64,000 nucleotides of DNA from Hericium rajendrae (Eukaryota; Basidiomycota; Agaricomycetes; Russulales; Hericiaceae). Position numbers and translations under genes: made by a program. The stretch covers positions 2,604,001-2,668,000 of the forward strand of contig CM065884.1 in the NCBI GenBank assembly GCA_033439255.1, written 5' to 3'. Positions 23,336-33,905 of this stretch are shown piece after piece. How positions within the stretch are numbered: position 1 is the stretch's first letter; the number at the start of each line of letters is the position of its first letter. Below the pieces are notes generated by a model, which searched no databases, was not told where the DNA came from, and saw only the letters and a list, made by a program, of their open reading frames with translations.

Positions 23336-24195
23336 AGGCTATATAGCATCAGGTATCAGATATATAGTGCTATATAACTAGCTTAAATGACTATACAAGC
23401 TATATAATTCTAGTGGCTCTTTATGTAGGCTATATTAGCTATATAAACTATACAAATTATATATGAGTCATATATCTTTGAACTTTTGATCTTTCTAAGC
23501 CTTCTATCTCTACTACAGTAGCAACATTTTCTCCTATGCTAACAGATAGCTCTTCAACTTTATATGTCAAATTTTGTATATTCATAGGATTATCTACAAA
23601 AATTTCTACTACATTGTCAAAACAAAGTAATAAAAGAGGCTTGTGTGCAACACAGGAAGCCCACACAGAGACAGTGCAGGGCATTGAGCACACAGACAAA
23701 GCACAGCATGTTCAGCACATTCAGTGCATTGGTGCATTATTGGCAGGCATGTTTAGTGCATTGGCAGCACTGTCACAGTGCGTTGGCAGTGACAACACAT
23801 TGTGCATGGCATCATTGACAGTAGTGACACAGAAGGACACAGCACTTGGTGGTAGTGATGCAGCATATGGGACATAGCAATGCAGTATGTGGGGCATGAC
23901 AACTTAGTGCAGTAATGTGCAGCACATGTGCTGATGCTGCTTGCATGTTGCATTGGCAGTGCAGTGCATGGTGCGTCATTAGTATCACTGGTGGCACAGC
24001 AGTGCTGGTGTGGCATGACATGGGCAGTGCTGAAGCATGTAGTGTGTGGCACATTGGTGGCAGTGATGTGGCATGTGAGGCACGACATGTGGTGCATCTT
24101 GGCAGCACTGGCACAGTGCGCTGGGGCGTGCGGCATGCATGGTGCATTGGCAGTGGTGATGCAGTCTGTAGAGCATAGTGATGTGGTGCAGTGAC
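23336..24195. repeat. TAGCTAT array plus TG/CA-rich minisatellite arm (A-element fragment)
   Basis: 23340-23470 is a TATAGCTATAT array. 23640-24195 is a CA/TG-rich, GC-poor arm made of irregular repeats such as GTGGCATGTGAGGCACGACATG, shortened here to its theme GGCATGTGAGGC. It matches the decayed A9 arm in style. 23470-23640 lies between and has one short minus-strand frame (VEIFVDNPMNIQNLTYKVEE) of unknown origin. Confidence 0.4.
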
Positions 24196-24567
24196 AACTC
24201 TAGTGACTACCTTAGTTTACTAAACTACAGCAACTCCTGCAAAACTCTAGTGCATATCTTTGCAGCAACTCATAGGGGTTTATAATTACTAAATTCTTCT
24301 AGTAAAACCCTACTAGTGCTGCTAGCACCAAAGCTTTTAGTGTTTACTAAGTCAGGCTTGTCTTTACTAGACTCTAGTAACTTTAGAAGTGAAATGTCTA
24401 GTAATAACTAAGCCTTATACCCAGTGGCCCACCTTGCCCAGCCACCATTGCTTGTGCCACTCAAGGAATGCTACCACATGATACATCTTGAGACTAAGAA
24501 GGGTAACTTCTTCCTCCCATCTGTCAGCACAAGCCTGTGCCTTTACCCGGTCAATCTGTATAGCTGA
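24196..24567. repeat. CTAGTAA-rich stretch, unidentified element end
   Basis: 24196-24415 repeats the words CTAGTAA, TTTACTAA and ACTCTAGT, like the subterminal array of a different DNA transposon. 24420-24567 has no clear content. Confidence 0.35.
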
Positions 24568-25490
24568 TGTTAAGAACTGTACATTTCATTTCTCAACTTG
24601 ACATCACTGCCTTCGACATTCCCACCATGGTCGATGTCCTGTTGCTTCATTCCCTTTATTTAACCATATCTACATGCATGCATGGATGCTATCACACTGC
24701 CTTGATCCACTATCCATTTCCATCATGATCGTTGCAGTGCTACCCTATCTACTCCTCCATTATGTTTCATTCCCATCATGCACAGTACGATGCTGTGCAA
24801 TGCACAGTTACTACTATCATCTTAGATATGACTTGTAGCTGTGCACCCTCCTGTATTTAACCAGTTGAGCTGAGTCCCTTAGACCTCAGCTTAACCACTT
24901 TGCAACTCTATAGGATTTACCTCCTGTCAGTCGCCAGTGCCCTTTAAAGTCCCTCCACTTTGCACTTCCCTCTCTCAATTGCTCTCAACTCTCTCCATCG
25001 TTGATCACCTCTTTTGCAGGTCAGCCTTTGTTGTTTGTGTGTAGCCTGAGCCCCTACATCAGGAACCTTCAAAACTTTCTGTTTGACCTGCGAGGCATCT
25101 GACAGTGTCTGCATGACCTGCACCAGTTGCATCAGACACATCAGATACTCTCAGACAACATCAGCTACTCTCAGCTAGCTGCAGAATATTTGACCTTAAG
25201 ATTCAAAAAAGTATCAATGCAGAATGCTCACAGACTGATCAGAACTGCTCAGATTTATGTAAATTTTAGATATTGAAAACTTTGTTGCATCTAATGATTA
25301 GAGTTGGATGACCACTATATCTACCAATAGTTATTGACTTCAAAATATAAAATCTCTGATCAAAAATTGACCTCTAATTAGAGCCTGCAGCTGGATCAGG
25401 TCTTGCAGTTGATCAGACTCTGCAGGATCCATCAGAAAGTTTTGAAGGTTCCTGATGTACTCGGTCACTACAGGATGTCAATCCTTAGCA
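24568..25490 (+). mobile_element. Solo LTR, 520 bp family, copy 2, interrupted by a MITE
   Basis: LTR from TGTTAAGAACTG (24568) to CCTTAGCA (25490). It is flanked on both sides by the 5-bp duplication GCTGA (24563-24567 and 25491-25495), which fixes the ends exactly. Removing the 401 bp MITE and its duplicated TA leaves 520 bp, the same as copy 1. It is a fossil left by LTR-LTR recombination. The family (gypsy or copia) cannot be told from the LTR alone. Confidence 0.85.
25057..25457. mobile_element. 401 bp MITE, copy 1, inside a solo LTR
   Basis: Perfect 25 bp TIRs beginning CATCAGGAACCTTCAAAACT. TA is duplicated on both sides (25055-25056 and 25458-25459). The uninterrupted LTR copy at 20550-21069 supplies the empty site. 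It is nearly identical to 34300-34700 (about four differences noticed), so it moved recently. There is no coding sequence. TA targets suggest Tc1/mariner or a related mover. Confidence 0.9.
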
Positions 25491-26659
25491 GCTGAGAAAG
25501 AGATGCATTAGCAGAGTTAAGCTGAAGGCAATGTTACTTACCATTGTGAACATCTTCTTGAGTCGAAGACTCATCTTCATGTGCAGATTGTGAACATCTG
25601 GCCTGAGCACCCTCCATATCTAGCTAACCTCAAAGCGGCTCTCACCTGCTTCTTGATTGTCTTCCTTTCTCAGTGGATGGATGTCTTCTGCTCACAGTGA
25701 CTGGAGCATGTCCTTTCACTCACCGTCTGGGTCTAGGTCTAGGATGACAAGTGCCACGTAGGTGGCTCTATATCTTGCCACATGGCATCTCAACTTGTCA
25801 CCCAGGCATGAGAGGATGTTGCATGCACACATGTTCAGCCCTTGACCTGGTCCATGAACATGGATCTGTGCATAGTGACCCAGGCCAAGCTGCATCCATA
25901 GGAACTGTCAAACTTGATAAAGAGCATCCTTGGCTTGCGCACAATGCAATTGTGCCTCTTTTCAGATGAGACCCAAGGTGCATCCATTTTCCCAAAGTTG
26001 ACAGTCAATGGAGAAGGGCAGATATAACAGGATTGACTTCGGTGGTAGAGTGAGATCGTGGTCAACATCATCAGTCTTGGCAGTGTTTGGGTCCACAGTA
26101 TTTAGAAGTGAGTTGACACACAGCATATAAAGAACCTGGATCTTGTGACAGTTATAGATATGCTGCTGGAGTGCATTCTGCTTGTTCAAGAAGGAGGATG
26201 ACCCCCTATTCATATTTATCTTTAGCATGTACCTGTTTCTGATCATGAGATAAAGTTAGAACAAGTAGAGAAAATGGGCATGTACTGCTGTTCCTCAAGC
26301 TCAAACCTACACTAAGGAAGGTACTTGCAGTCATTTCGTGCAAGCTTGTTGGCTTCCTGTTTCTTCAGCTCCTTCTGGACATCTGGGAGAGTAGTCACTG
26401 GGCAGATATATCAGCACAGACTTGCAAAAAAAAATTAATCTTATGATTACTCACATGGAGCAGGCTCTTCGTATGGGTTAAGTTTCTTGTGATCCTTGTC
26501 TTAGTCATCCATCATCTTCTTCGAGCATGCACAAAAGTTGGGTGACAGCATGACAGTCCAGTCATTGATGATCTTGACCTTCTTGTCTCTCTCAGGTACA
26601 GCCTTGCAGAGTCCCTTAGTGAGTGCGAGACCTATATCAAGTCAGCACCTGAGAATAGA
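25491..26659 (-). pseudogene. KDZ-like transposase remnant
   Basis: The minus strand at 25800-26250 reads FLNKQNALQQHIYNCHKIQV, then DLTLPPKSILLYLPFSIDC, then (past a stop) KEAQLHCAQAKDAL. This resembles the C-terminal helical part of KDZ-type proteins of basidiomycetes, where an LPS-type motif is followed by EExLRxxQAxDAL. Stops and probable frame changes break it. 25500-25790 and 26260-26659 give only scraps. The assignment rests on memory of the family pattern. Confidence 0.4.
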
Positions 26660-26721
26660 CATCTGAAAAATTGGAATTTTACATAGCCAGAAGGCAGACT
26701 ATGAGAGCTCTATGCATGCTA

Positions 26722-28319
26722 CAGTGGCATGCGAAAAGAATGCACACTCTGCCACTTCAACATAAAAATGTAAATTCAAGTAGATCGAGCGAGTATTATA
26801 GAAACTCCAGTAAATAGATCTTGTAGCTAGACCTCTAAAGATTAAGTAGCAAAAAAATGGAGGAAAAGCGCCAAGAAACGGCCGAGATATCGATGAATAT
26901 GTGCTGCACGACCACGTGATGCCATGCTCGACGCATCACTGTGTCGCGGTTTGAGGGTATTAAACAATTTCAGAAAAAGTCCAAAAAAATCAGTAACGTG
27001 TGTAACCACCCCTAGCTGCCTTTAGTGCCTTCACCCGATCTGGAAGTGACCTATAAAGTTTCTGAATGACCCCAATATCCAAATTCTCCCATTCCTCCTT
27101 CAAAGCAAGCCACAACTCCTCTATGTTGCATGGACGGACTGGTCGGTGGCAGACAGCATGATCTACAAGGTCCCATGCATGCTCTATAATATTCATGTCT
27201 GGAGAAGAGGATGCCCAGGGGAGTAAATTGATATGATTCTTGGTGAACCACTGTGCAGCTTGGTGGGATGTGTGCTTGGGATCAAGGTCCTGCTGGAAAA
27301 TGATGGCTGAGGGATCAAGCTGGTGATCGGAGAGGGAGCTCTTGAGGGATTCTTCCAGAATGGCACAAAACTGGGCTGCATTCATTCGTCCTTCCACCCG
27401 GTGAAGCCGACCAGTCCCCTATGCTGTCAAGCAGCCCCAGACCTGCAAAGATCCTCCTCCATACTTGACTGTCTTCTCTACATTCCTGTCCAGAAATTGC
27501 TCTCCAGGCCTCCTCCAACAGTACCGTCTCCCATCTGAACCCCAGAGATTAAATTTGGACTCATCGGAGAACACAACCTGCTGCCAATCCTCCATGGTCC
27601 AATCGGCATGAGCTTCAGCCCAGATGCGATGCTTGTAGTGGTGAATTTTGGAGAGAAATGGCTTGCTCCAGCATACACGGCCATAGAGCCCCCTGCGAAT
27701 GAACATTCTGCGAATTGCCGTGGGATGAAGGTGAGGGAAAAGCTGGTGCTGAGCATCTGTTGCATCAACCACCTGGCCGGTGGCAATAGCTCGGGCTGCA
27801 CAACGTTCTGAATGGGGGCTCACAGCATGGGGACGGCCTGGGATTGGAACCCGATAGTATGGATCAGGATTTTGCAGCAACTGCCGATAGTTGCGTTCCG
27901 CTGTAGTGCGGTCAATTCCGAGTCGATCACCAATTTCGGACCAGGTGAAACCTTGAGCCTGATAATCAACAATCCGTGCACGTTTAGTGGGTGTGCAGAC
28001 CACCATGAGTAAGAGAAGATCAGAATGAGTGTGTATGCAAAAAAGATCAGGGGGGTATAATATGGAAATGAGTGTGATGTGCTGGCAAAAACTGCCGCGT
28101 CGTGTCATGTCAAACACGGCATCATGTGGTCGTGCAGGACATGCTCATCGATATCTCGACCGTTTCTCGGTGCTTTTCCTCCATTTTTTTGCTACTTCAT
28201 CTTTACATGTCTAGCTACGAGATCTGTTTACTGAAGTTTCTATAATACTCGCTTGATCTACTTGAATTTACGGTTTTTTGTCAAAGTGGTGGAGTGTGCA
28301 TTCTTTTTGCACGCCACTG
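26722..28319 (-). mobile_element. Tc1-family DNA transposon, 1598 bp
   Basis: Flanked by TA on both sides (26720-26721 and 28320-28321). TIRs are about 211 bp (26722-26932 and 28109-28319), beginning CAGTGGCRTGC and differing at only a few positions. It encodes a DD34E transposase on the minus strand. The long, well-kept TIRs and near-intact gene indicate a recent insertion. It sits in the left subterminal array of A1. Confidence 0.95.
26990..28006 (-). pseudogene. Tc1 transposase, DD34E, one in-frame stop
   Basis: A cut-and-paste transposase acting on the TIRs of its own element. The reading from ATG 28006 (MVVCTPTKRARIV) to the stop at 26990 is 338 codons, the usual Tc1 size. The N-terminal helix-turn-helix (residues about 8-45) is followed by a GRP-like linker (PIPGRPH, 54-60). 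Catalytic residues are D148 (FSDESKFNLW), the D in QQDLDPKHTS, and E in NIIEHAWDLV 35 residues after it (34 between). A single TAG at 27419-27421 interrupts the frame after WGCLTA; the rest is open. The usual family motif has QDND where this has QDLD. Probably inactive unless the stop is read through. Confidence 0.92.
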
Positions 28320-28461
28320 TATGTGGCTGCCTTATTTAGCTATATAGAGCTATAGAGACTATGATAGATATAAGAATCCTTATCAGACATTCTAAAATCA
28401 TCAGACAAATTATGTAGGTCTCTATCTCTCAGACAAAATCAGACTTTTCAGACTTTGACAT

Positions 28462-28745
28462 GTCTAGTATACCTGATACATCTGATAGTTTTCTGAATCT
28501 CTGACAGTCTGATTATTTTTTATATCTGAGATGTTTAGTATACCTGATACATCTGATAGTTTTCTGAATCTCTGACAGTCTGGTTATTTTTTATATCTGA
28601 GATGTCTAGTATACCTGATACATCTGATAGTTTTCTGAATCTCTGACAGTCTGATTATTTTTTATATCTGAGATGTCTAGTATACCTGATACATCTGATA
28701 GTTTTCTAAATCTCTGACAGTCTGGTTATTTTTAGTATCTGAGAT
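28462..28745. repeat. 71-bp tandem repeat, four copies
   Basis: Four consecutive 71 bp units (starts 28462, 28533, 28604, 28675), each containing ACATCTGATAGTTTTCTRAA and ending TATCTGAGAT. They differ by only a few bases. The repeat lies in a TCTGA/TCAGA-rich insertion in A1, so it is probably an expanded subterminal repeat of another element. Confidence 0.9.
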
Positions 28746-28859
28746 GCCTGATATATCTGATACATCTGATTATTGTCTGAAAATAAAAATTTCAGACATT
28801 GTAAAATTTCAGACAATTTAGGCAGATCAGAAAGCTTCAGGCCAGTCAGAGATTTTGGG

Positions 28860-29395
28860 TTTTGCTGATGTGCACGAAGCGTCGGGGGCAGTGGGCCTGA
28901 GCACGAGGTGTGCATGAGGCGCCGGGCTGCCACGGGTCCATGTGCGAGGCGCTGGGTTCTTGCGGGCTCGTGCACGATGCGTCAGGCCTGCGTGCAGGTG
29001 ATGCGACAGCGGGCCCATGCGCGGAGTGTTAGGCGGCGGGCGGCGGGTCCATGCATGAGGGACAGGGGACGTGCATGAGCGCCAGGCTGTCGCGGGCCCG
29101 TGCGCGAGTCCCTAGATTACCGCGAGCTCAAACGCGCAGGCCTGCGTGCAAGGCACGACTGCCATGGGCGGTCACGTGGGCGGACTGGGTGGTTGCACAG
29201 GCGGACAGAGCCACGCGTGATGCAAGATGCGCATGCACTGGCATGCTTGTCTCGGGTCGCAGTGGTCGTCGTGGTTGTTGGAGGCAGCGCGCCGGGTGCT
29301 AGTGACGTGGTGGCAAGGCAGCGAGGTCGAAGGAGGGTGGGGTGATGCAGGAGGGATGGCAGTAGGACGCGAGGGGGAGTGGAGGTGCGGGAGGA
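28860..29395. repeat. GC-rich minisatellite arm of A1
   Basis: CpG-rich DNA made of irregular repeats of themes such as GTGCACGAGGCG and GCGGGCCCGTGCGCGAG. Several open frames cross it on both strands with R/A/H/P-rich products and no conserved start, which is typical of low-complexity sequence. It is equivalent to 38650-39800, 43840-44960, 46560-47640 and 59620-60870. Confidence 0.7.
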
Positions 29396-29403
29396 CAAAA
29401 GAA

Positions 29404-29439
29404 GTCGAGAGTATTGCTCGAACGAGCGATACTCTTGAC
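29404..29439. repeat. Conserved hairpin of A1
   Basis: Arms GTCGAGAGTATTGCTCG and CGAGCGATACTCTTGAC around an AA loop, with two mismatches that can pair as G-U in RNA. It lies 30-40 nt beyond the donor-like GGTGAGTAA on the leftward strand, directly after a TGCTAAC-like branch-point match. Confidence 0.85.
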
Positions 29440-29872
29440 GTTAGCACGAAGAAATGAAATAAAAGTTTTTTTTACTCACCATCGCGGCCCTCTGCATCCT
29501 ACCGAGTCCCTCCGGCATGTGGTTCAATGAGTCAGAGAAAAAGAAGGAGGGTGGAGAGTGGAGGGAGGACAGTGAAGGTGGCAGGGACAGCGAGAAAAAC
29601 AAACTTCGATGCACGTTTCGGTGCTTCAGCTACCGAACGAGCGAATGTACGTTCCTCGAGCCACAACAAATCAAGGAAAATCACATAAATTCAGAGAAAA
29701 ACAGTATATCTATTAATTGTACATACGATTCGAATGAATGAGCAGTATAAGTGTCTACTGTACGTGAAGCTCATAGGGAGCCAAGTCCATCTAGTGGAGT
29801 CTGGCGCCCAGTCTCGACGCGATGCTCGGCAAGCGCTCGGCAGCTGCGAATCCCGGCTTCACCTGGGATTCC

Positions 29873-30127
29873 TATATAAAGCTCGCACGACGCACGTTGC
29901 CTCTTGCTCTTTAACCCCCACTGTCTCTTGCCACGTCGATGCCTTCGTCGATGTTCTTTGCTCGCTCGTCGCTGTTCGTTGCTCGCTCATTGTTATTTCT
30001 TGCTCATTTGTTATCTCTTGCTCGTTTGTTATCTCTAAGGTAATCTTTGAATTGTTGATCTCTTATTGCTTATACTAATACTAATGTCTTTAAGTTAGTT
30101 TTTTAGATTTCGCTTTTTGTTACTTTG
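29873..30127 (+). promoter_or_regulatory. TATA box, leader and micro-exon of A1
   Basis: TATATAAA 29873-29880 is followed about 25 nt later by GCACGTTGCCTCTTGCTCTT. The leader has repeated GTTGCTCGYT words and ends TCTCTAAG|GTAATC (30039/30040). The next stretch has TACTAATACTAAT as a branch point, an acceptor TTTTAG at 30106, a 21-nt exon-like segment (30107-30127) and a donor GTAAGTTC. It is the same arrangement as 48151-48408. Confidence 0.6.
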
Positions 30128-30544
30128 GTAAGTTCTTATGTGTTATCTTTATCTTCTAAGACTCATGTTTTCTTTTCTTCTCTTACTTAGTTTCTTATAT
30201 TCTTTTACTTATCTTATCTTCTTATCATATCTTATCTTCTTACATTATCTTATCTTATCTTTTTATTTTCTTACTTATATTTTCACTTTTTAGTTAGTAG
30301 TAGTGTTTGTGATATATCAATATGATCTTGATGCATTGAAATACTTTATATTTGTGTGATCAAATGTTATTAATTTTGATATGATTGTAGAATAGATTTA
30401 AAGTTCTAATAAATTTTATTGCTTTAATATATATATCAGGTCTACATATTAAATATAAGATATATAAGACACATATTGAATGTGGGATATGTGAGACATA
30501 TATTATATATAAGTTATGTGAGACACATATTGAGTATAGGATAT

Positions 30545-30780
30545 GTAAGACATATAAGCCTTATAGCTTTTATAGATACTGATAGCTTTCATAGCTAGTC
30601 ATACTATCATAGCTACATAGTCAGCTCTCATAGCTATGATAGCACTCTGTAGCACTCCATAGCATCACTTTTGAGCCTCATAGCACTACATAGCATCACC
30701 CTTTGGCTATGTGGGCTATACAATAAAGGGCGATACTATGAAGCTAGGAGATCTATGTAGACTTTATAGAGCTATGTACC
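30545..30780. repeat. TAGCTAT subterminal array of A1 (right)
   Basis: Words such as CATAGCTAGTCATACTATCA and TCATAGCTATGATAGCACTC, nearly identical to 48905-49125 in A4. Confidence 0.75.
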
Positions 30781-30800
30781 ACTGGCAAATTTTTCAGATG

Positions 30801-31774
30801 TTGCTGCCTTGCTCCAACTTAGTGGACCTTCACAGATGAGTATCAAATTACCACTTCTCTTCTACACCCCATCTCACCTTCTGTCTTTCTCTTGTGCACC
30901 CACTTCAATATAACAAGCTTATCACCATGTAGATTGTCATGTGTCACATCTCAGTATGATTTCTGCATGCTCAAGTGCTCATAGTATATATATTGACCAT
31001 CAACAAGACATTCTTGTTATATAAAGAGATCAGAAGAGTGTTCTAGAACTTGGTGGGTCAAAATGCATAAAAAAAACATTTATTTTGTATCAACTCATGC
31101 TAACAAAGCTCAAAACCCTTTCAATGTCATTGTTCTATTGTCTTGTCTCTATCATCACTTCTCATATCTTGCTGCACTTACCAAACTCCTACCACCTTTG
31201 TTAGTCACCTACTCATGTATTTCAATGTTGCATGTTAGATAACAACACCCCACACATAGGTACATTTGTTGATTATTCTATTGTCTGACTATATATCTTT
31301 AGGTCTCAAACACTTGTGTTGTGTGTCCTACAGATGCACATCTCATGTGTCTATGTTTACTGTATAGAGCTTTCTGTTTGTATCTTTTAGACTAAGTAAT
31401 CTGGTCTCTTAATTTGAGTGACTGAATCTGATATAAATGATGATCTGACTTGTGTCCAACCCCTGAGTGTGAAAATGAGCAAAAATGGTTTGTCTGCCTC
31501 TAAAAGGTGTCTGAAATTGAAGAGTTTATCTGACTATCAAATGTGCTTTGATCTCAAAAATTGCCTGATGTCAGACCTCTGATCTAAAAGCCAGCCTCTG
31601 ATCTATTATCAAAGACAAAGTCTGACTTCAGATACAAATAAAAGAAATATCAGATAAACTCTGACTTCAGATAATATGTAACATCCAGATGTCTATCTGA
31701 TATCTATACAAGATCTGACACCTAAACAACTGTCTGACATCCAGATGGCTGTCTGACTTTCAGATGACTATCTG
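30801..31774. other. AT-rich spacer, TCTGA words towards the right
   Basis: 30801-31400 shows no gene or repeat I recognise. 31400-31774 is crowded with TCTGAC/CAGAT words like the subterminal parts of the MITE-related repeats. Confidence 0.4.
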
Positions 31775-32138
31775 CATCAGGAACCTTGACAATTTTTTGA
31801 TGAGTCTAACAGTTTTTAACCCTATCTGCAGTTGCTGCAGAGTCTGATCTATCTGAAGCTACTTTTTAAATGATTATATCTGATTAAGCTTATATATTTG
31901 AGAGTCAACACCTATTGTTAGATATAATAGTCATTCATTGTTAATTGTATATCATAATAGAATTTTTAATATCTGAAATTTTTACAAATCTGAGAGTATT
32001 TTAATTTATCTCTGACAGCAACTTAAGGTCCAATACTAACTAATAGCTCTTTGAGACTGTCTGATGCATCTGATTTGACTCGTACCAGATTCTGTCAGAC
32101 ACTGCAGGTCAATCAGAAAGTTGTCAAGGTTTTTGATG
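31775..32138. mobile_element. Diverged relative of the 401 bp MITE, inverted
   Basis: Starts CATCAGGAACCTTGACAA and ends AAAGTTGTCAAGGTTTTTGATG. Internal landmarks of the young copies appear in reverse order (CTGCAGAGTCTGATC, AACACCTATTGTTAGATATA, AACTTAAGGTC). It is far more diverged than the 25057 and 34300 copies, so it is an older insertion. The TA duplication is no longer visible. Confidence 0.7.
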
Positions 32139-32289
32139 TGACTCTCAGATGCTTGTCTAAAATCAGACACTTTTATCTTAAAGACACTGGACAATAGGGA
32201 CCTATCTGACTCATCTGACTGTCTGATTGTCTAAATTAGATCAAATTAAATACAATCAAATATCAATCAGAAACTTTCAGGTTTACTGA

Positions 32290-32640
32290 TATAGAAACAT
32301 ATCTCAAAAATGTGCATGAATCAACTACTGAAGATAAAATTATTGATGACATTGATCAAAGAATTGCTGCTATTCTATTGTTTCCTAAACTGCATTAATT
32401 TTTTAATAATCATACATTTTTACAATGGACAGAAGATAATTCTAAAGCTCTAATAATAGTTTTTCTTTCTACTATTGTTGATCATATTTTACCATAAATA
32501 GTGTGAGCTGTTTGTGCAGTTATAAATTTTGCTTACATGATGTGAAAGCTTATTATTGATAAAAAGACATTAAATGCTATAGATACTACACTCAATACAT
32601 TTTAGGACGAACAACAAGTATTTATAAATAGTGATGTTTG
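32290..32640 (+). pseudogene. Plavaka-like transposase internal fragment
   Basis: Plus-strand peptides KIIDDIDQRIAAILLFPKLH, then FLQWTEDNSKALIIVFLSTI, then AVINFAYMM and KTLNAIDTTLNTF, separated by stops. They match a pattern I know well from Plavaka-type proteins (FPGLRxFxxGRxFxQWTGDDSKALMKVYLPAI, then a helical stretch, shown here shortened to QWTGDDSKALMKVYLP). Several stops show it is long dead. Confidence 0.6.
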
Positions 32641-33119
32641 AACAAAGAGAACATCAGCAAACTTTTTCATTTACTTACTGATCTGGTTTGTCTTTTTTTG
32701 ATCTGATTGATCTGGTTTTGATTTGGTTGTTCATCAGTACTCTTACAAACTTTCTGGTCATGTCTAATTGCACCTGAGAGCAACATTCAGACACATCAGG
32801 CAATCATGCAGGGTATAGTATCACAGATACAATTAGATTTATATCTGGTCTCAGATTTATGCCTGGCTCCAGATTTATGCCTGGCTCCAGATTTTATGTC
32901 TGACTCCAGATTTTATGTCTGGCTCCAGATTTCATGTCTGGCTCCAGATTTCATATCTGCTCCAGATTTCATGTCTGGCCTCAGATTTCATATCTGGCCT
33001 CAGATTTAAAACTGATAGCAGCTTTGAACCTGATAGTAATTTTAAATCTGATATCATACATTGAATTTATGCTTTTCAATCAAGCAATATATCTATAGAC
33101 TATACAAATATCATATCAA
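32641..33119. repeat. TCTGA/CAGATTT repeat segment
   Basis: Includes an inverted copy of the repeat end CATCAGTACTCTTACAAAC (32732) and a short tandem run of GGCTCCAGATTTYATGTCT units of about 21-22 bp (32850-33005). Confidence 0.65.
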
Positions 33120-33415
33120 CTACATAAGTAATCATCCTGACCTCAACTACAAAAAAAAGTAAGAAGGCTACAAATATAACAACATCAGGCTGAAAAACAT
33201 AACAAAGATTATAAGACTTATCTTAGAACTACCAAAAAAGTAAAACAGACTACAAAAATAACAACATTACAAAGATAAGAAAAAGCAAAAATTGATTAAA
33301 AAGATAACAACACTTGCCTTATAATGACTACAAAAAAGCAAAAATAAATCTGAAAGACTACAACTTTATTAGTCTTAACAAGATAACAAAGATAACAAAA
33401 CTTATCTTTACGATT
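33120..33415 (-). repeat. Decayed micro-exon array (A-element leader relatives)
   Basis: On the minus strand this reads as repeated pyrimidine-rich TTTTTGTAG and AAGATAAGT/AAGGCAAG blocks with TTGTTATCTTTGTTATC between them. It is a diverged version of the array at 36105-36745. Confidence 0.5.
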
Positions 33416-33905
33416 CCTTAGAATTGTTTACTCTATACCACCTTTTCATAGTAAAAATGACATGCAAATGATGACCATCCCTATTAGGCAGTTGGCTTAT
33501 ATAATCACACATCTTCAATCTGACGAGTTTGCAGGTTCAACTTCAGCTCTGACCAGACTTTGTTGATTTAATGTAACTTGATCAATTCTCAATCAATTCA
33601 CCTGCTTACAAATACATCTAGATCTACTCACTTATTGCTTTCTGGTAGTATTTCTTGCATCCTGATTACAATTCTTTAGAATTGTTTACTCTATACTGCC
33701 TTTTCATAGTGAAAATGACATCAAAATGATGACTATGCCCATTAGGCAGTTGGCTTATATAATCACATATCTTCAATCTGATGAGTTTGCAGGTTCAATT
33801 CTAGCTCTGGCTGAACTTTTTCTTTTACACTTTGTTTACTGTAACTTGGTCAGTTCTTGACCAATTCACTCATTCTTAAATGCATCAGAATCTAATCATT
33901 TATCA
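33416..33905. repeat. 249-bp direct repeat, two copies, with tRNA-like cores
   Basis: Two copies start at GATTCCTTAGAATTGTTTAC (about 33412) and at the matching CTTTAGAATTGTTTACTC (about 33670). Each contains a segment resembling the D-to-T-arm part of a tRNA: TTAGGCAGTTGGCTTATA, then ATCTTCAATCTGA, then GCAGGTTCAAYT (a B-box match). It may be a tRNA-derived SINE unit duplicated in tandem. Confidence 0.5.

Larger units (their letters stand above)
26660..30800 (+). mobile_element. A-element copy A1, with Tc1 inserted in its left end
   Basis: Left TIR CATCTGAAAAATTGG at 26660 and right TIR AATTTTTCAGATG ending 30800. Right-half modules are complete: GC-rich arm 28860-29390, hairpin 29404-29439, donor-like TTACTCACC (reverse of GGTGAGTAA) at 29472-29480, GTTTCGGTGCTTCAGC hairpin near 29614-29640, TATATAAA at 29873-29880, leader ending AAG|GTAATC at 30039, TAGCTAT array 30545-30780. 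Tc1 (26722-28319) splits the left array, and a TCTGA-rich insertion with a 71-bp tandem repeat (about 28386-28860) follows. Flanking dinucleotides (GA, TT) do not match, so left and right ends may not be an original pair. Confidence 0.7.

Noticed and set aside
28462-28745. Regular repeats considered as a CRISPR array
   Set aside because: Units are contiguous 71-bp tandem copies without unique spacers, and the genome is eukaryotic.
26660-30800. A1 considered a clean single insertion
   Set aside because: Flanking dinucleotides differ (GA versus TT) and the left half contains unrelated repeats, so left and right ends may come from different copies.
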